Origin: Azoarcus sp. L1K30
Lineage (GTDB): Bacteria; Pseudomonadota; Gammaproteobacteria; Burkholderiales; Rhodocyclaceae
DNA length: 64,000 nt
NCBI RefSeq assembly: GCF_018122735.1
Contig: NZ_JAGRRD010000001.1
Coordinates: 220,706-284,705, forward strand
Direction: 5' to 3'
Each line of letters opens with the position of its first letter. The stretch's first letter is position 1. The translations under genes were made by a program, and so were the position numbers. Below, in pieces: positions 17,078 to 26,097 of the stretch. The notes below the pieces were generated by a model. The model had not been told where the DNA came from and made no database searches. It saw only the letters and a list, made by a program, of their open reading frames with translations.

Positions 17078-18052
17078 TCATGCTGTGGGCGTAACGTTCT
17101 CTACTGTGGTGGGTTTGTCGTCGAAAGCCTGCGGAAACCAGCAGCCGGCGATGGCACCATGCAGTTGCGCGATGTCGAGTTGCAGTTGGTCCATGAAGTC
17201 GTGCAGGCCATCGCTGGCGATGAGCTTGTCGACGTCTGCGTCCAGTGCGTGGCGGCGGGCCTGCATGGCGTAACGCAGCGGCGTCGCGTTGCGAGGCAGG
17301 TTGCTGATGGCGATCTGCGACTGATTGATTGCATGCGCCACCGCGCGCGGAAAAGCGAGATCCTGCAGCAGAAAGCGCACCACGTCGGGGCCGGTGATGC
17401 GGCGGCGAACGTGTTGCCGGTACATCTGGAATCCGCTCTGGGAGCGCAATACGCTGGTCCATAGCAGCCCTTCGTAGGGCTCGGGGGTGTCCTTGCGCGA
17501 CAACAGCTTGATGGCGCCGACGTCGATCTGCCGGGTGGCCATGTCGGTGCGCTCGAGGTTTCGGCCGAGGCGGATGAAGTCGTAGGCCGCATCATGGCTC
17601 ATCCCGCCGGCGAGCATGCCGGTGAGCATCTGGCAGCGGCCGACGATCGATGTGAGGAACTCGAAACGGCCGCGCTTGCCGATGGCCGCGTCGACGTTGT
17701 CGCGGGCAAAGATGTAGAGCTCGTTGACAATTTCCCACGCCGCGGTCGGCACCAGGTCGCGCGTGGTGCGCACATTCTCCCTTGCGGCACGTAGCGAACT
17801 CAGGATCGAGCCGGGGTTGTAGGTGTCGGCGAGCAGGAATTTCACGCAATTGCGCTCGTCTTCACGCTGGTAGTGCTCCTCGAAGATCGCGTCGAGGCCG
17901 GACACCGCCACCAGGCCCCGCCACGAGAGCGTCTCCGTGCGAGGCATGTCCAGCGCGAGCAGGTGAAAGGCCTCCGTCATCCGCGCGATATTCTCAGCCC
18001 GTTCGATGTAGCGGGCCATCCAGTAGAGCCGTTCGGCCACTCGCGATAGCAT
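17078..18052 (-). CDS. Alpha-E domain protein (DUF403)
   Basis: The 324-residue, mostly helical protein begins with the family hallmark MLSRVAERLYWMARYIERAE and contains NARRWEI-like helices such as RENVRTTRDLVPTAAWEIVN. The alpha-E family is almost always encoded with a circularly permuted ATP-grasp enzyme, often plus a transglutaminase-like protein, and is predicted to act in an uncharacterised peptide ligation or modification system. Its start lies one base past the ATP-grasp stop with GAGGAGG overlapping, so the pair is coupled. No transglutaminase or peptidase gene accompanies it here. Confidence 0.88.
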   Translation of the reverse strand: MLSRVAERLYWMARYIERAENIARMTEAFHLLALDMPRTETLSWRGLVAVSGLDAIFEEHYQREDERNCVKFLLADTYNPGSILSSLRAARENVRTTRDLVPTAAWEIVNELYIFARDNVDAAIGKRGRFEFLTSIVGRCQMLTGMLAGGMSHDAAYDFIRLGRNLERTDMATRQIDVGAIKLLSRKDTPEPYEGLLWTSVLRSQSGFQMYRQHVRRRITGPDVVRFLLQDLAFPRAVAHAINQSQIAISNLPRNATPLRYAMQARRHALDADVDKLIASDGLHDFMDQLQLDIAQLHGAIAGCWFPQAFDDKPTTVENVTPTA

Positions 18053-18053
18053 C

Positions 18054-19502
18054 TCAGGCCTCCTCGTCCACGATCCAGGTGTCCTTGCTGCCCCCGCCTT
18101 GCGATGAGTTAACGACCAGCGATCCCTTTTTCATCGCGACCCGGGTGAGACCGCCAGCGGTCACGTCGGTACGCACCCCCTGCAGGATGAAGGGACGCAG
18201 GTCGAGATGGCGCGGTTCGAGTCCGTCGTCACACAGTGTCGGAGCCACCGACAGGTCCAGCGTCGGTTGCGCGATGTAATTGCGCGGATCCTTGCGGATG
18301 AGTTCGGCGAATTCGGCACGCTGCTTCTTGGTCGAGTGAGGTCCGACCAGCATGCCGTAGCCACCCGACTCGTTTGCCGGTTTTACCACCAGTTCGTCGA
18401 GGTGGGCGATGACGTGTTCGCGCTCCTTTTCACCGGTGCACAACCACGTGGGCACGTTCGGGATGATTGGGTCCTGGTCGAGGTAATACTTGATCATCGC
18501 CGGTACGAAGGTGTAAATGACTTTGTCGTCGGCCACGCCGGAGCCCGGCGCGTTGGCCAGGCCCACGTTGCCCGCACGCCAGGCGCGCAGCAGACCGGGC
18601 ACGCCGAGCATCGAGTCGGCGCGAAAGGCCTCCGGGTCCATGAATTCGTCGTCGATGCGGCGGTAAATGACATCGACCCGTTCCAGTCCGTCGATCGTGC
18701 GCATGTACACGCAATCGTCGTCCTCGACGACCAGGTCCGCGCCTTCGACCAGTTGGGCGCCCATGCGCTGGGCCAGAAAGGAGTGCTCGAAGTAGGCCGA
18801 GTTGAAAATGCCGGGCGTAAGCACCGCGACCTTCGGATAATCCAGGGGACGCGGCGAGATCGAGGCCAGCATGTCAAAGAGCTGGGTGGTGTATTCGTCG
18901 ACCGGAAGAATGTTGGAGTTCTCGAAGATCTCCGGAAACACGCGCTTGGTCACCTGCCGGTTTTCCAGCATGTAGGATACGCCGGAGGGCACGCGCAGAT
19001 TGTCTTCGAGCACGTAGAAGGTGCCACTGCCATCGCGTACCAGATCGGAGCCGCAGATATGAGCCCACACGCCGTAAGGTGGGCTGTGGCCGACGCACTG
19101 CTTGCGGAAGTTCCGCGAGTTGGCGAAGACGTATTCAGGCACGACCTTGTCGCGCACGATGCGCTGGCCGTTGTAGATGTCGTCGATGAACATGTTGAGT
19201 GCGCTCAGGCGCTGCACCAGGCCAGCCTGCACGACATCCCATTCCTTGCGCGGGATCACCCGTGGAATGATGTCGAAGGGCCAGGCACGGTCGATGTTCT
19301 CGCCTTCGCTATACACCGTGAAGCTGATGCCCATCTCGATGATGGCAAGTTCGGCTGCCTGCTTGCGGGAGCGAATCTCCGCGTCATCGAGTGAAGCCAG
19401 GTAGTCGGTCAGCGTTCGCGCCGCAATCCGCGGCTGGCCCGGCGCCGCGATCAGTTCGTCAAAGAACGGGCGGGGGTCGTAGGCTTTCCAGTCGATGCTC
19501 AT
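18054..19502 (-). CDS. Circularly permuted ATP-grasp protein (DUF404/DUF407 type)
   Basis: The 482-residue protein matches the circularly permuted type 2 ATP-grasp family: FDIIPRVIPRKEW, RAL/LNMFIDDIYNGQRIVRDKVVPE, GVWAHICGSDLVRDGSG, VKPANESGGYGMLVGPHSTK and the C-terminal VAMKKGSLVVNSSQGGGSKD are all typical. I chose MSIDWKAYD as start because it gives the usual length. The family is predicted to form amide or peptide bonds using ATP, together with the alpha-E protein encoded just downstream. Substrate is unknown. Confidence 0.9.
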   Translation of the reverse strand: MSIDWKAYDPRPFFDELIAAPGQPRIAARTLTDYLASLDDAEIRSRKQAAELAIIEMGISFTVYSEGENIDRAWPFDIIPRVIPRKEWDVVQAGLVQRLSALNMFIDDIYNGQRIVRDKVVPEYVFANSRNFRKQCVGHSPPYGVWAHICGSDLVRDGSGTFYVLEDNLRVPSGVSYMLENRQVTKRVFPEIFENSNILPVDEYTTQLFDMLASISPRPLDYPKVAVLTPGIFNSAYFEHSFLAQRMGAQLVEGADLVVEDDDCVYMRTIDGLERVDVIYRRIDDEFMDPEAFRADSMLGVPGLLRAWRAGNVGLANAPGSGVADDKVIYTFVPAMIKYYLDQDPIIPNVPTWLCTGEKEREHVIAHLDELVVKPANESGGYGMLVGPHSTKKQRAEFAELIRKDPRNYIAQPTLDLSVAPTLCDDGLEPRHLDLRPFILQGVRTDVTAGGLTRVAMKKGSLVVNSSQGGGSKDTWIVDEEA

Positions 19503-19818
19503 GTCGTGATCCCGATATCGATGCAAAGGCGTCGTTGGGTTCGAAATGCAGTCGGGGCCCGCTTCAAGCGGTCCGTGGACGAGTATGCATGATCGTTCGG
19601 CGTTCGGATACGTGTATCGCAGCACGGGCGTGCGCCGCCCTGGGCACATGCTGATCCATAACGAAAATCGATATCAGCAAGTCATCATCGTGCCTATCGC
19701 CGCGCAGCCACCTCGCCGACAATGGACGCAGGCGCACGATCGGCGCTTACGCGAACGCACGACCAACGCAAGACCATGGCCCGACCGCCCAACGCGAGCG
19801 GGATTGCAGGAGTTGCCC
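19503..19818. other. Divergent promoter region
   Basis: About 316 bp separate the leftward ATP-grasp gene from the rightward AEC permease gene. I find no gene, no strong palindrome and no RNA element in it; it presumably holds both promoters. Confidence 0.4.
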
Positions 19819-20775
19819 TTGCTAGACATTCTTTCCATTACGAGCCCGATCTTCATCCTCATCGGACTTGGTTACTGTGCGGTCCGCGCCGGTTTCTTTT
19901 CTCGGGCGGACATGCGCGTACTGGGCACGTTCGTGATCAATTTCGCCCTGCCGGCGATGTTGTTCAAGGCTCTGTCGCAACGCGCTTTCAGCGAGGTGAT
20001 GAACGCCGGCTACCTGCTTGCATATGCAATCGGGTCGCTATTCGCGATGGGTGTTGCGGTGCTGGTGGCGCGCAAGTGGCAGCAACGGGATTATCAGAGC
20101 AGCGTCGTGGTCGGAATGGGCGCATCGATGTCCAACAGCGCCTTCATCGGCTTGCCGGTGGCGCTTCAGGTGGTGGGTCCGGTCGCGTCGATCGCGATGG
20201 CATTGACGATGCTGGTCGAAAACCTGTTGATGCTGCCGATATTGTTCATTCTCGCGGATCGCGCGGACCACAAGGGTGCAAGCCTGCTGTCCATGGTGGC
20301 GGGCACCTTTGCGCGCTTGCTGAAGAACCCGATGCTGGTCGCGATCGGAATCGGTTTCGGGTTTGCCCTCTTCAACCTGAAACTGCCTTCGCCGCTATTC
20401 AAGGTCGTGGATATGCTGTCGCTGGCTTCCGGGCCGCTGGCGCTGTTCGTCATCGGCGGCAATCTTGCCGGCATGGGCGTGAAGGGAATGGTGGCCGACG
20501 TTGCGCTCATCAACGTTGCCAAGTTGCTTGTGCATCCGGCCGCGGTGTTCGTCTGCGTATGGCTGATTCCCGGCATTGCTCCTGATTTGCGCGCCGCCGC
20601 GGTGTTGTTCGCGTGTGTGCCGATGCTCAGCATCTACGCCATCATCGGCCAGAAATACGGGCTCGAGAGCATGTGTGCAGCCGCACTTGTGGTGGCGACC
20701 GTGATGTCCTTCTTCTCCATCAGCGCGCTGATCTGGATCTTAAACGCGACCGGCTTCGTCAATCCGTTGTATTGA
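19819..20775 (+). CDS. AEC-family permease
   Basis: The product is a 318-residue inner-membrane protein with about ten hydrophobic helices in two halves, opening LDILSITSPIFILIGLGYCA and containing the FVINFALPAMLFKAL and GMGASMSNSAFIGLPV motifs of the auxin-efflux-carrier family. I chose the TTG at 19819 because CAGGAG lies six bases upstream and the first helix then begins at once; this matches family length. Bacterial members export or exchange malate, malonate or other organic acids. The substrate here is unknown. Confidence 0.85.
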   Translation: MLDILSITSPIFILIGLGYCAVRAGFFSRADMRVLGTFVINFALPAMLFKALSQRAFSEVMNAGYLLAYAIGSLFAMGVAVLVARKWQQRDYQSSVVVGMGASMSNSAFIGLPVALQVVGPVASIAMALTMLVENLLMLPILFILADRADHKGASLLSMVAGTFARLLKNPMLVAIGIGFGFALFNLKLPSPLFKVVDMLSLASGPLALFVIGGNLAGMGVKGMVADVALINVAKLLVHPAAVFVCVWLIPGIAPDLRAAAVLFACVPMLSIYAIIGQKYGLESMCAAALVVATVMSFFSISALIWILNATGFVNPLY

Positions 20776-20824
20776 GCGAAAGTGCGGCGCCGCGCGGATC
20801 GTCGATGTGTGCGTCAAGATGTTG

Positions 20825-20841
20825 TGTGCGCACAGCGAACA
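20825..20841. promoter_or_regulatory. Type 1 palindromic operator (site C)
   Basis: TGTGCGCACAGCGAACA; read on the other strand this is TGTTCGC-TGT-GCGCACA, identical to the site before tctC and one base from the site before the second iclR gene. It lies 164 bp upstream of the dctP-aroQ pair. I infer an IclR-family operator. Confidence 0.65.
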
Positions 20842-21004
20842 ATGGCGGGGGTCTCGTTATCGCCGCTGGACATGGAGGCTGTATCGTTTGCGTGCTTGCA
20901 TGGCTGTGGGGACAAGGATTTCCGCGGCGATGCGTGGATGGCAGTGGCAGTCTGTTTCTGACGACCTCCATGCCGAAACCAGAAAACAACCGGAGACAAA
21001 TTCC

Positions 21005-22015
21005 ATGAAACGTCGTCTGATGATGAAGACCCTTCTTGCCGCGCTGGCCGTGGTGAGTTTCAGCAATGTGCAGGCAGCAGATTTCTCCGAACGCAGCCTG
21101 AAGCTGGGCATCCAGAACCCGAAGGGGCATCCGGCGGAACTCGGCGCGCAGAAGCTTGCCGACATCGTGTCCGAGCGCTCCGGCGGCAAGATCAGGATCA
21201 AGGTATTTGCCGGTGGCGTGCTCGGCGGCGACCAGGCCACAGTGTCGGCGCTGGCGGGTGGTACCGTCGATATGACGGCCCTCAACTCGGGCATTCTTTC
21301 TTCGCATGTGAAGGAAATGGGCATCTACGACTTCCCGTTCCTGTTCGGTAACGCACAGGAGGCCGACGCGGTGGTCGACGGCCCCTTCGGCAAGGCCCTG
21401 CATGCGAAGCTGGCGGAAAAGGGCATCATCGGCCTGGCATACTGGGAGCTCGGATTCCGCAACATCACCAACAGTGTTCGCCCGATCACGAAAGTGGAGG
21501 ACATCGCCGGATTGAAATTGCGCGTGATTCCCAACCCGATCAATCTCGACTGGGTAAAGGCACTGGGCGCCAACCCGGTTCCGCTGGCCTGGCCCGAGGT
21601 GTACACCGCGCTTGAACAGAAAGCCGTCGACGGCCAGGAAAACCCGGTGACCGTCATTGCGGCGAACAAGCTCAACGAAGTGCAGAAATACCTGACACTC
21701 ACGCGTCACGTCTACAATCCGCAGTCGGTGATCATCAGCAAGAAAACCTGGGATACTTTCTCGGATGCGGAGAAAAAACTCTTCTCCGATGCGGCAGCGG
21801 AAGCGAGCGCATACGAACGCAAAGTGTCGCGAGAGCAGGAAAGCTCGGCGCTCGAGGGCTTGAAGAAGGCTGGCATGCAGGTGACCGAGCTGGCACCGGC
21901 GGAAATCGCGAAACTGCGTGAGAAAATGAAGCCGGTGATCGCCCAGCACGCGGCATCGGTGGGTACCGAAACCGTCGACGCGATCAACGCCGAGCTGGCG
22001 AAGCTGCGCAAGTAA
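21005..22015 (+). CDS. TRAP transporter substrate-binding protein, partner subunits elsewhere
   Basis: A 336-residue DctP-family protein with a signal peptide cleaved near NVQA-AD (about residue 24). IRIKVFAGGVLGGDQATVSA and the Arg in LKLRVIPNP are family features. The ATG follows GGAGACAAATTCC. No membrane subunits adjoin it. It is only distantly like the other two binding proteins in the window and resembles the classic DctP/YiaO branch. The unpaired dctQ-dctM genes at 55044-56923 belong to the matching branch, and both loci carry the same operator, so I pair them. The gene just downstream is a dehydroquinase, which points to quinate or shikimate as ligand. Confidence 0.9.
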   Translation: MKRRLMMKTLLAALAVVSFSNVQAADFSERSLKLGIQNPKGHPAELGAQKLADIVSERSGGKIRIKVFAGGVLGGDQATVSALAGGTVDMTALNSGILSSHVKEMGIYDFPFLFGNAQEADAVVDGPFGKALHAKLAEKGIIGLAYWELGFRNITNSVRPITKVEDIAGLKLRVIPNPINLDWVKALGANPVPLAWPEVYTALEQKAVDGQENPVTVIAANKLNEVQKYLTLTRHVYNPQSVIISKKTWDTFSDAEKKLFSDAAAEASAYERKVSREQESSALEGLKKAGMQVTELAPAEIAKLREKMKPVIAQHAASVGTETVDAINAELAKLRK

Positions 22016-22031
22016 GTCTGTTGCGCGCATG

Positions 22032-22067
22032 GCCCGTCCGATGCCTGTCAGGGCCCGGGCGGGCTTT
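22032..22067 (+). terminator. Rho-independent-like terminator after dctP
   Basis: GCCCGTCC (22032-22039) pairs with GGGCGGGC (22057-22064), with one G-T pair, and a TTT run follows. It could reduce read-through from the abundant binding-protein mRNA into aroQ. Confidence 0.6.
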
Positions 22068-22157
22068 GTCGTTTGAACGGTCCCGGCCAGGAGGTGGGCG
22101 CCGGCCTGCCTTGAGGCCGGGACTCGTCGTCAATCAATCGAACAGGATAGTCCCATC

Positions 22158-22595
22158 ATGAACGTACTCATGCTCCACGGCATCAACCACAACATGTTCG
22201 GCAAGCGTGATCCGGTGCAATACGGCACCATCACCCTGGCAGAAATCGATGCGCGGCTGAAAGCGCTTGGCGGCGAGCTCGGGGCAGAGGTCGAGTGCTT
22301 CCAGACCAATAGCGAAGCCGACATGTGCGAGCGCATCCACAAGGGTTTTGTGGACGGTGTCGATGCCGTGCTCATCAATGCCGGTGCATGGACGCACTAC
22401 AGTTACGGCATTCGGGATGCGCTGGCGATTCTCACCTGTCCGGTGATCGAGCTGCACATGTCGAATATCCATGCGCGCGAGCCATTCCGCCATGTGTCGG
22501 TGTTCGCGGAAATTGTCCGGGGGCAGATCTGCGGGTTCGGGGTCGATAGCTATCTGCTGGCGCTCCGTGCCGCCGTTTCGGCGGTAAAGGGCTAG
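22158..22595 (+). CDS. aroQ: Type II 3-dehydroquinate dehydratase, probably catabolic
   Basis: This 145-residue enzyme dehydrates 3-dehydroquinate to 3-dehydroshikimate. Active-site residues of the type II fold are all present: Asn12, Arg17 and Tyr22 in GKRDPVQYG, Asn74 and His80 in INAGAWTH, Glu98 and His100 in IELHMSN, Arg111 in FRH. The sequence is divergent from biosynthetic AroQ: MLHGINHNMFG replaces LNGPNLNLLG, and QTNSEAD replaces the usual SNHEGE. Its neighbour is a TRAP binding protein rather than accBC or aro genes. I infer that it serves quinate breakdown, feeding the QuiC dehydratase at 51712-53631. Confidence 0.88.
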   Translation: MNVLMLHGINHNMFGKRDPVQYGTITLAEIDARLKALGGELGAEVECFQTNSEADMCERIHKGFVDGVDAVLINAGAWTHYSYGIRDALAILTCPVIELHMSNIHAREPFRHVSVFAEIVRGQICGFGVDSYLLALRAAVSAVKG

Positions 22596-22685
22596 ACCGG
22601 CGCCAGGTTCGGCGCGGAACGCGCGTCGCGAAGGTGTCGCCGCGCGCGTTGCAGCGCGCGCCCATGGCAGCCGTGGTGGAGGCGA

Positions 22686-23294
22686 TCAGGGCGTTCGCGT
22701 CAAGCCAAGACCCAGTGGGGGGGGCAGCAGGTTGACGATGCGCGCGAAGAGCGCTTCGAAGGTCTGCTCGGGTGGATACCCGGTCAGAGGGTCGCGATTG
22801 GTTTCGAATGCGGCATTGATTGCTTGCCATTCGTCGCTTCCGAGCAGCCGTTCGGCTGCGGGAAGAACGTCGGTCTCCTCCCGATGCATGTGCTCCATCG
22901 AACACTCGCAATAGTGCTCGACCGCCGCAGCAAAGGCGGGCAGCAGGTGGGCGCCGAGCATTTCGTACTCGAGCAGCTGGTGCTGCAGATCGCGTATGGC
23001 CTGTTCGCCATGCGCGTGCTCGGCTTCGAGGTGATCGAGCACCGGGGCGAGGGACGGGGCGCGTTCGCGCAGGCGTGCGAACAGTGCCGAGTTTTCCTTG
23101 GGGTGGTGCAGACGTTCCGGGAAGGCATCGATGTAGAACAGAAGGGCACGCAGGACGTCGAAATCCGGTTTGGCGTGACGGTGGAGCATGTCGCTCACCG
23201 TGCGACGCAACGCGTGCAGGATGGCCGCCAGTGCCTGGTGTTCGTTGCGGATGATGCTCAGCGCGGTGGGGGTCATACGATCATTCCCATTCAT
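22686..23294 (-). CDS. Hemerythrin-like HHE domain protein
   Basis: The roughly 200-residue protein is a four-helix hemerythrin-type domain. The diiron ligand set is visible: RNEHQAL, LHHPKEN, EAEHAHGEQ and MEHMHREET. A second ATG (23276) six codons in has a better ribosome site (GGGA) and may be the true start. Proteins of this type bind oxygen, nitric oxide or iron in the cytoplasm. It follows the branched-chain-type ABC gene set in the same direction but has no evident link with its substrate. Confidence 0.85.
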   Translation of the reverse strand: MNGNDRMTPTALSIIRNEHQALAAILHALRRTVSDMLHRHAKPDFDVLRALLFYIDAFPERLHHPKENSALFARLRERAPSLAPVLDHLEAEHAHGEQAIRDLQHQLLEYEMLGAHLLPAFAAAVEHYCECSMEHMHREETDVLPAAERLLGSDEWQAINAAFETNRDPLTGYPPEQTFEALFARIVNLLPPPLGLGLTRTP

Positions 23295-23389
23295 GGCGAA
23301 GCGGGCCCTCGGGCTCGCGGATGGTGCGCATCCCGCGGGGATTTTGCGGAATGCGCGTGATCAGGCAGTCAGTGTGGGCAGATGGGCGC

Positions 23390-24574
23390 TCACATCTTGC
23401 ACAGGGCCGACGGGGCCGGCGTCAGGTTCGGCGCAAAGGTCTGTTCGATGACCGGACGCAGCGTGCCGTCCATGGGCTTCACGCGCGCGACGAAGTTAGG
23501 CAGCACGAGCTGGTTGTCGGCCGCGCGCATGGTGACCGTGCCGTAGATGGTGTCGATGCTGGCACCCTTCAGTGCCGCGGCGACATCGGCCGGTTTTGCG
23601 CTTCCGGCTTTCCTGACCCCCTCGAACATGACCTGGGCGCCGTTGTATGCCTGTGCTTCATTGTCGGTCGGGAGACGACTGAATTTCGACTGCCAGGCCG
23701 CCACAAAGGCCTTGTTGCGCGGCGTGTCGATATCCGGGGTGTAGGCAGTCGTGCCCTGCGTCCCTTCGAGTGCGTTCTCGGTGGCGGCGACCATGAAATT
23801 CTGGATCAGCGCGTGGCCGATCAGCCGGGTCTTCGGGACCAGCCCGAACTCCTGCGCCTGCTTGACGAAGGCGATGGCATCGCGACCGATCTCCGCAACC
23901 CAGATCGCGTCGACGCCGGCATCCTTGAGCTGGGCGATGTAGGGCGAGAAGTCCTTCGTGCCCATCGGTGCGTAGAGCTGGATCTTGACCTCCTTGCCCT
24001 GGGCCTTGACTGCCTTGGCGAAGGATTCCGACGAGTCATGCCCCCACACATAGTCGGCAGCGATGGATGCGTAGGTCTTTTCCTTGAAGTTCTTTGCCCA
24101 CTCGCCAATCATGGCGATGTCCATTGCATCGGAATGATTGGTGCGGAAAGCGCGCGGCTTGCACGTGTCGCCGGTGATCTTGTCGCTCTTGCTGGCGACG
24201 ACGAAGTAGGCGGCATCCCAGCGCTCGAGGTTGGGCGCAAGCGCCAGAGAGATCGAGGACGGAATCGGTCCGATCAGCAGGTTGTAGCCGTCGCGGGCGA
24301 GCTTTTCGGCCGCGCGTCGACCGGCGTCGGGCGTGCCTTCGTCATCTGCCTCGGACACTTCGACCTTGCGCCCGTCGATGCCTCCGCGGGCATTGGCCTC
24401 TTCGATTGCAAACTGCACTGCGCGAATGACTTCTTCACCCTGCTGGGCGAAGACGCCGGACTTCGAACTGACCAGCCCGACGCGAACGGGGTCGGTGTTC
24501 TTGGCCATGGCTGCGAACGGCAGTGCGGCGCACAGTGCTGCGGCGAGGATGCCGCGCGTAAACGTCTTCTTCAT
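23390..24574 (-). CDS. livK: Branched-chain-amino-acid-type ABC transporter, periplasmic binding protein
   Basis: The 394-residue protein has a signal peptide (about 1-24, MKKTFTRGILAAALC ... AMA) and the type I periplasmic-binding fold of the LivK/urea/aromatic-compound binders (VRVGLVSSKSGVFAQQGEEV, NARGGIDGRKVEV, TYASIAADYVWGHDSSESF). It is the last gene of the liv set here, separated from livF by a hairpin. Family members in catabolic clusters bind aromatic acids, amides or amino acids. Its cluster with SDR and flavoprotein genes suggests a cyclic carboxylate rather than leucine. Confidence 0.88.
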   Translation of the reverse strand: MKKTFTRGILAAALCAALPFAAMAKNTDPVRVGLVSSKSGVFAQQGEEVIRAVQFAIEEANARGGIDGRKVEVSEADDEGTPDAGRRAAEKLARDGYNLLIGPIPSSISLALAPNLERWDAAYFVVASKSDKITGDTCKPRAFRTNHSDAMDIAMIGEWAKNFKEKTYASIAADYVWGHDSSESFAKAVKAQGKEVKIQLYAPMGTKDFSPYIAQLKDAGVDAIWVAEIGRDAIAFVKQAQEFGLVPKTRLIGHALIQNFMVAATENALEGTQGTTAYTPDIDTPRNKAFVAAWQSKFSRLPTDNEAQAYNGAQVMFEGVRKAGSAKPADVAAALKGASIDTIYGTVTMRAADNQLVLPNFVARVKPMDGTLRPVIEQTFAPNLTPAPSALCKM

Positions 24575-24628
24575 TGTGGATGTCTCCTTCCTTGGTGATG
24601 AACGACCGGCCGGGCCGGGTGCTTCGAT

Positions 24629-24653
24629 GCCCGTATCGCGATGCGATGCGGGC
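24629..24653 (-). terminator. Intercistronic hairpin between livF and livK
   Basis: GCCCGTATCGC (24629-24639) and GCGATGCGGGC (24643-24653) pair over 11 bp with one wobble around a three-base loop, immediately after livF. It may protect or partly terminate the message before the binding-protein gene. Confidence 0.5.
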
Positions 24654-25357
24654 TAAACCATGATGTGTGCTTCAAGATCCTTCAGTCCGTCGCGGGAGTT
24701 GTTCACCTCGCCCGAAGCCACCACCGCGCCCTTTGCCATGGCGAGGTAGCGGTGGGCGACCCGGACCACCAGGCTCATGTTCTGCTCGATCAGCAGCAGA
24801 GCCGTGCCCTGGTCGGCGACGCGGTTGAAGATGGTTGCGAGCTGATCGACGATCACGGGGGCGAGGCCCTCGGTGGGTTCGTCGAGCAGGATCAGCGACG
24901 GATTGGCCATCAGCGCGCGCCCCACGGCCAGCATCTGCTGCTGTCCGCCGGAGAGCGCGGTGCCCGGGGTGTGCGCCCGTTCCTGCAGGATGGGGAACAG
25001 CTTGTAGATCTCGGGCACGGTCCATGGGCCTTTGCGTCCGGTTGCGGCGCCGAGCACGAGGTTCTCTTCAACCGTGAGGTTGGCGATGATGCGGCGCCCC
25101 TGGGGCACGACCACGATGCTGTGCTGTGCGGCCAGATAGGGGCGGGGCTTGCGGATCTCGCTGTCGCGAAAGCGAATCTGTCCTTCGCCGAGGCGAGCCA
25201 GGCCGAGCAGGGTGTTGACCACGGTCGTCTTGCCGACCCCGTTGCGGCCGATCAGGGCGACACGCTCGCCGGCCCTGACTTCCAGACTGAGGTTGTGAAG
25301 GATGTGGGCCGCGCCGTAGAAGGCGTTGATGCGATCGACTTTGAGCAGGGCGGTCAT
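24653..25357 (-). CDS. livF: Branched-chain-type ABC transporter ATPase LivF
   Basis: This 234-residue ATPase has Walker A GRNGVGKTT, signature ALSGGQQQMLAVGRAL and Walker B LILLDEPTEGLAP, with the short LivF-type layout. Its ATG overlaps the livG stop (ATGA), so the two ATPases are coupled. With LivG it powers uptake through the LivHM channel. Confidence 0.93.
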   Translation of the reverse strand: MTALLKVDRINAFYGAAHILHNLSLEVRAGERVALIGRNGVGKTTVVNTLLGLARLGEGQIRFRDSEIRKPRPYLAAQHSIVVVPQGRRIIANLTVEENLVLGAATGRKGPWTVPEIYKLFPILQERAHTPGTALSGGQQQMLAVGRALMANPSLILLDEPTEGLAPVIVDQLATIFNRVADQGTALLLIEQNMSLVVRVAHRYLAMAKGAVVASGEVNNSRDGLKDLEAHIMV

Positions 25358-26073
25358 GCTGCACTCCCGAGATAGGCTTCGCGCACGCGCGGGTCGGCAC
25401 GCACGTCCGATGGCGCGCCGCTGGCAATGACACGGCCGAGTTCGAATACGGTGACGACATCTGAGATGCCGAAGACCACATCCATGTCGTGTTCGACGAG
25501 GAGCACCGAGACGTCGCGTCGCGAGGTCAGGGCGGTCAGATGATGGGCGAGGTCATGGGATTCCTGCACCGACAGGCCGGCCATGGGTTCGTCGAGCAGA
25601 AGCACGCTGGGGTGGCCGACCAGCGCCAGTGCCAGATCGAGTCGGCGCTGTTCGCCATAGCCCAGATCCTCGGCGATGACATTCGCCAGTGGTCGCAGGT
25701 CGAGTTCCTCGAGTACCGCGTCGGCGTCTGCAGCCGAATCGCTCACGCCCATCTTGTGCGAGGCCAGTTCCACCTGCTTGCGTACCGACATCTGGCCGAA
25801 AACGCTCGTCCGCTGGAAGCTGCGCGACAGCCCGCGCATACGACGGTCGACCACGCCCAGTGCGGACACGTCTTCCGTGCCGAGCATGACCTTGCCGCGG
25901 GTCAGTCTGCGGCGACCGGTGATGGCGTCGATGACGGTCGATTTGCCGGCGCCGTTGGGGCCGATCAGACCGCGAATCTGCCCTTTCTCCAGTGTCAGCG
26001 AGACGCCATCGACAGCCTTGACGCCACCGTAGTGGATCGCCACGTCTTCAGCCTGCAATACGTAGTTGTTCAT
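25354..26073 (-). CDS. livG: Branched-chain-type ABC transporter ATPase LivG
   Basis: The 239-residue ATPase has Walker A GPNGAGKST, a signature region LGYGEQRRLDLALAL and Walker B VLLLDEPMAGLS, plus the C-terminal YLG end typical of LivG. AGGAGA lies upstream of the ATG. It is the partner of LivF. Confidence 0.93.
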   Translation of the reverse strand: MNNYVLQAEDVAIHYGGVKAVDGVSLTLEKGQIRGLIGPNGAGKSTVIDAITGRRRLTRGKVMLGTEDVSALGVVDRRMRGLSRSFQRTSVFGQMSVRKQVELASHKMGVSDSAADADAVLEELDLRPLANVIAEDLGYGEQRRLDLALALVGHPSVLLLDEPMAGLSVQESHDLAHHLTALTSRRDVSVLLVEHDMDVVFGISDVVTVFELGRVIASGAPSDVRADPRVREAYLGSAA

Positions 26074-26097
26074 GCGTGTCTCCTCTTCTTTGCCCGG

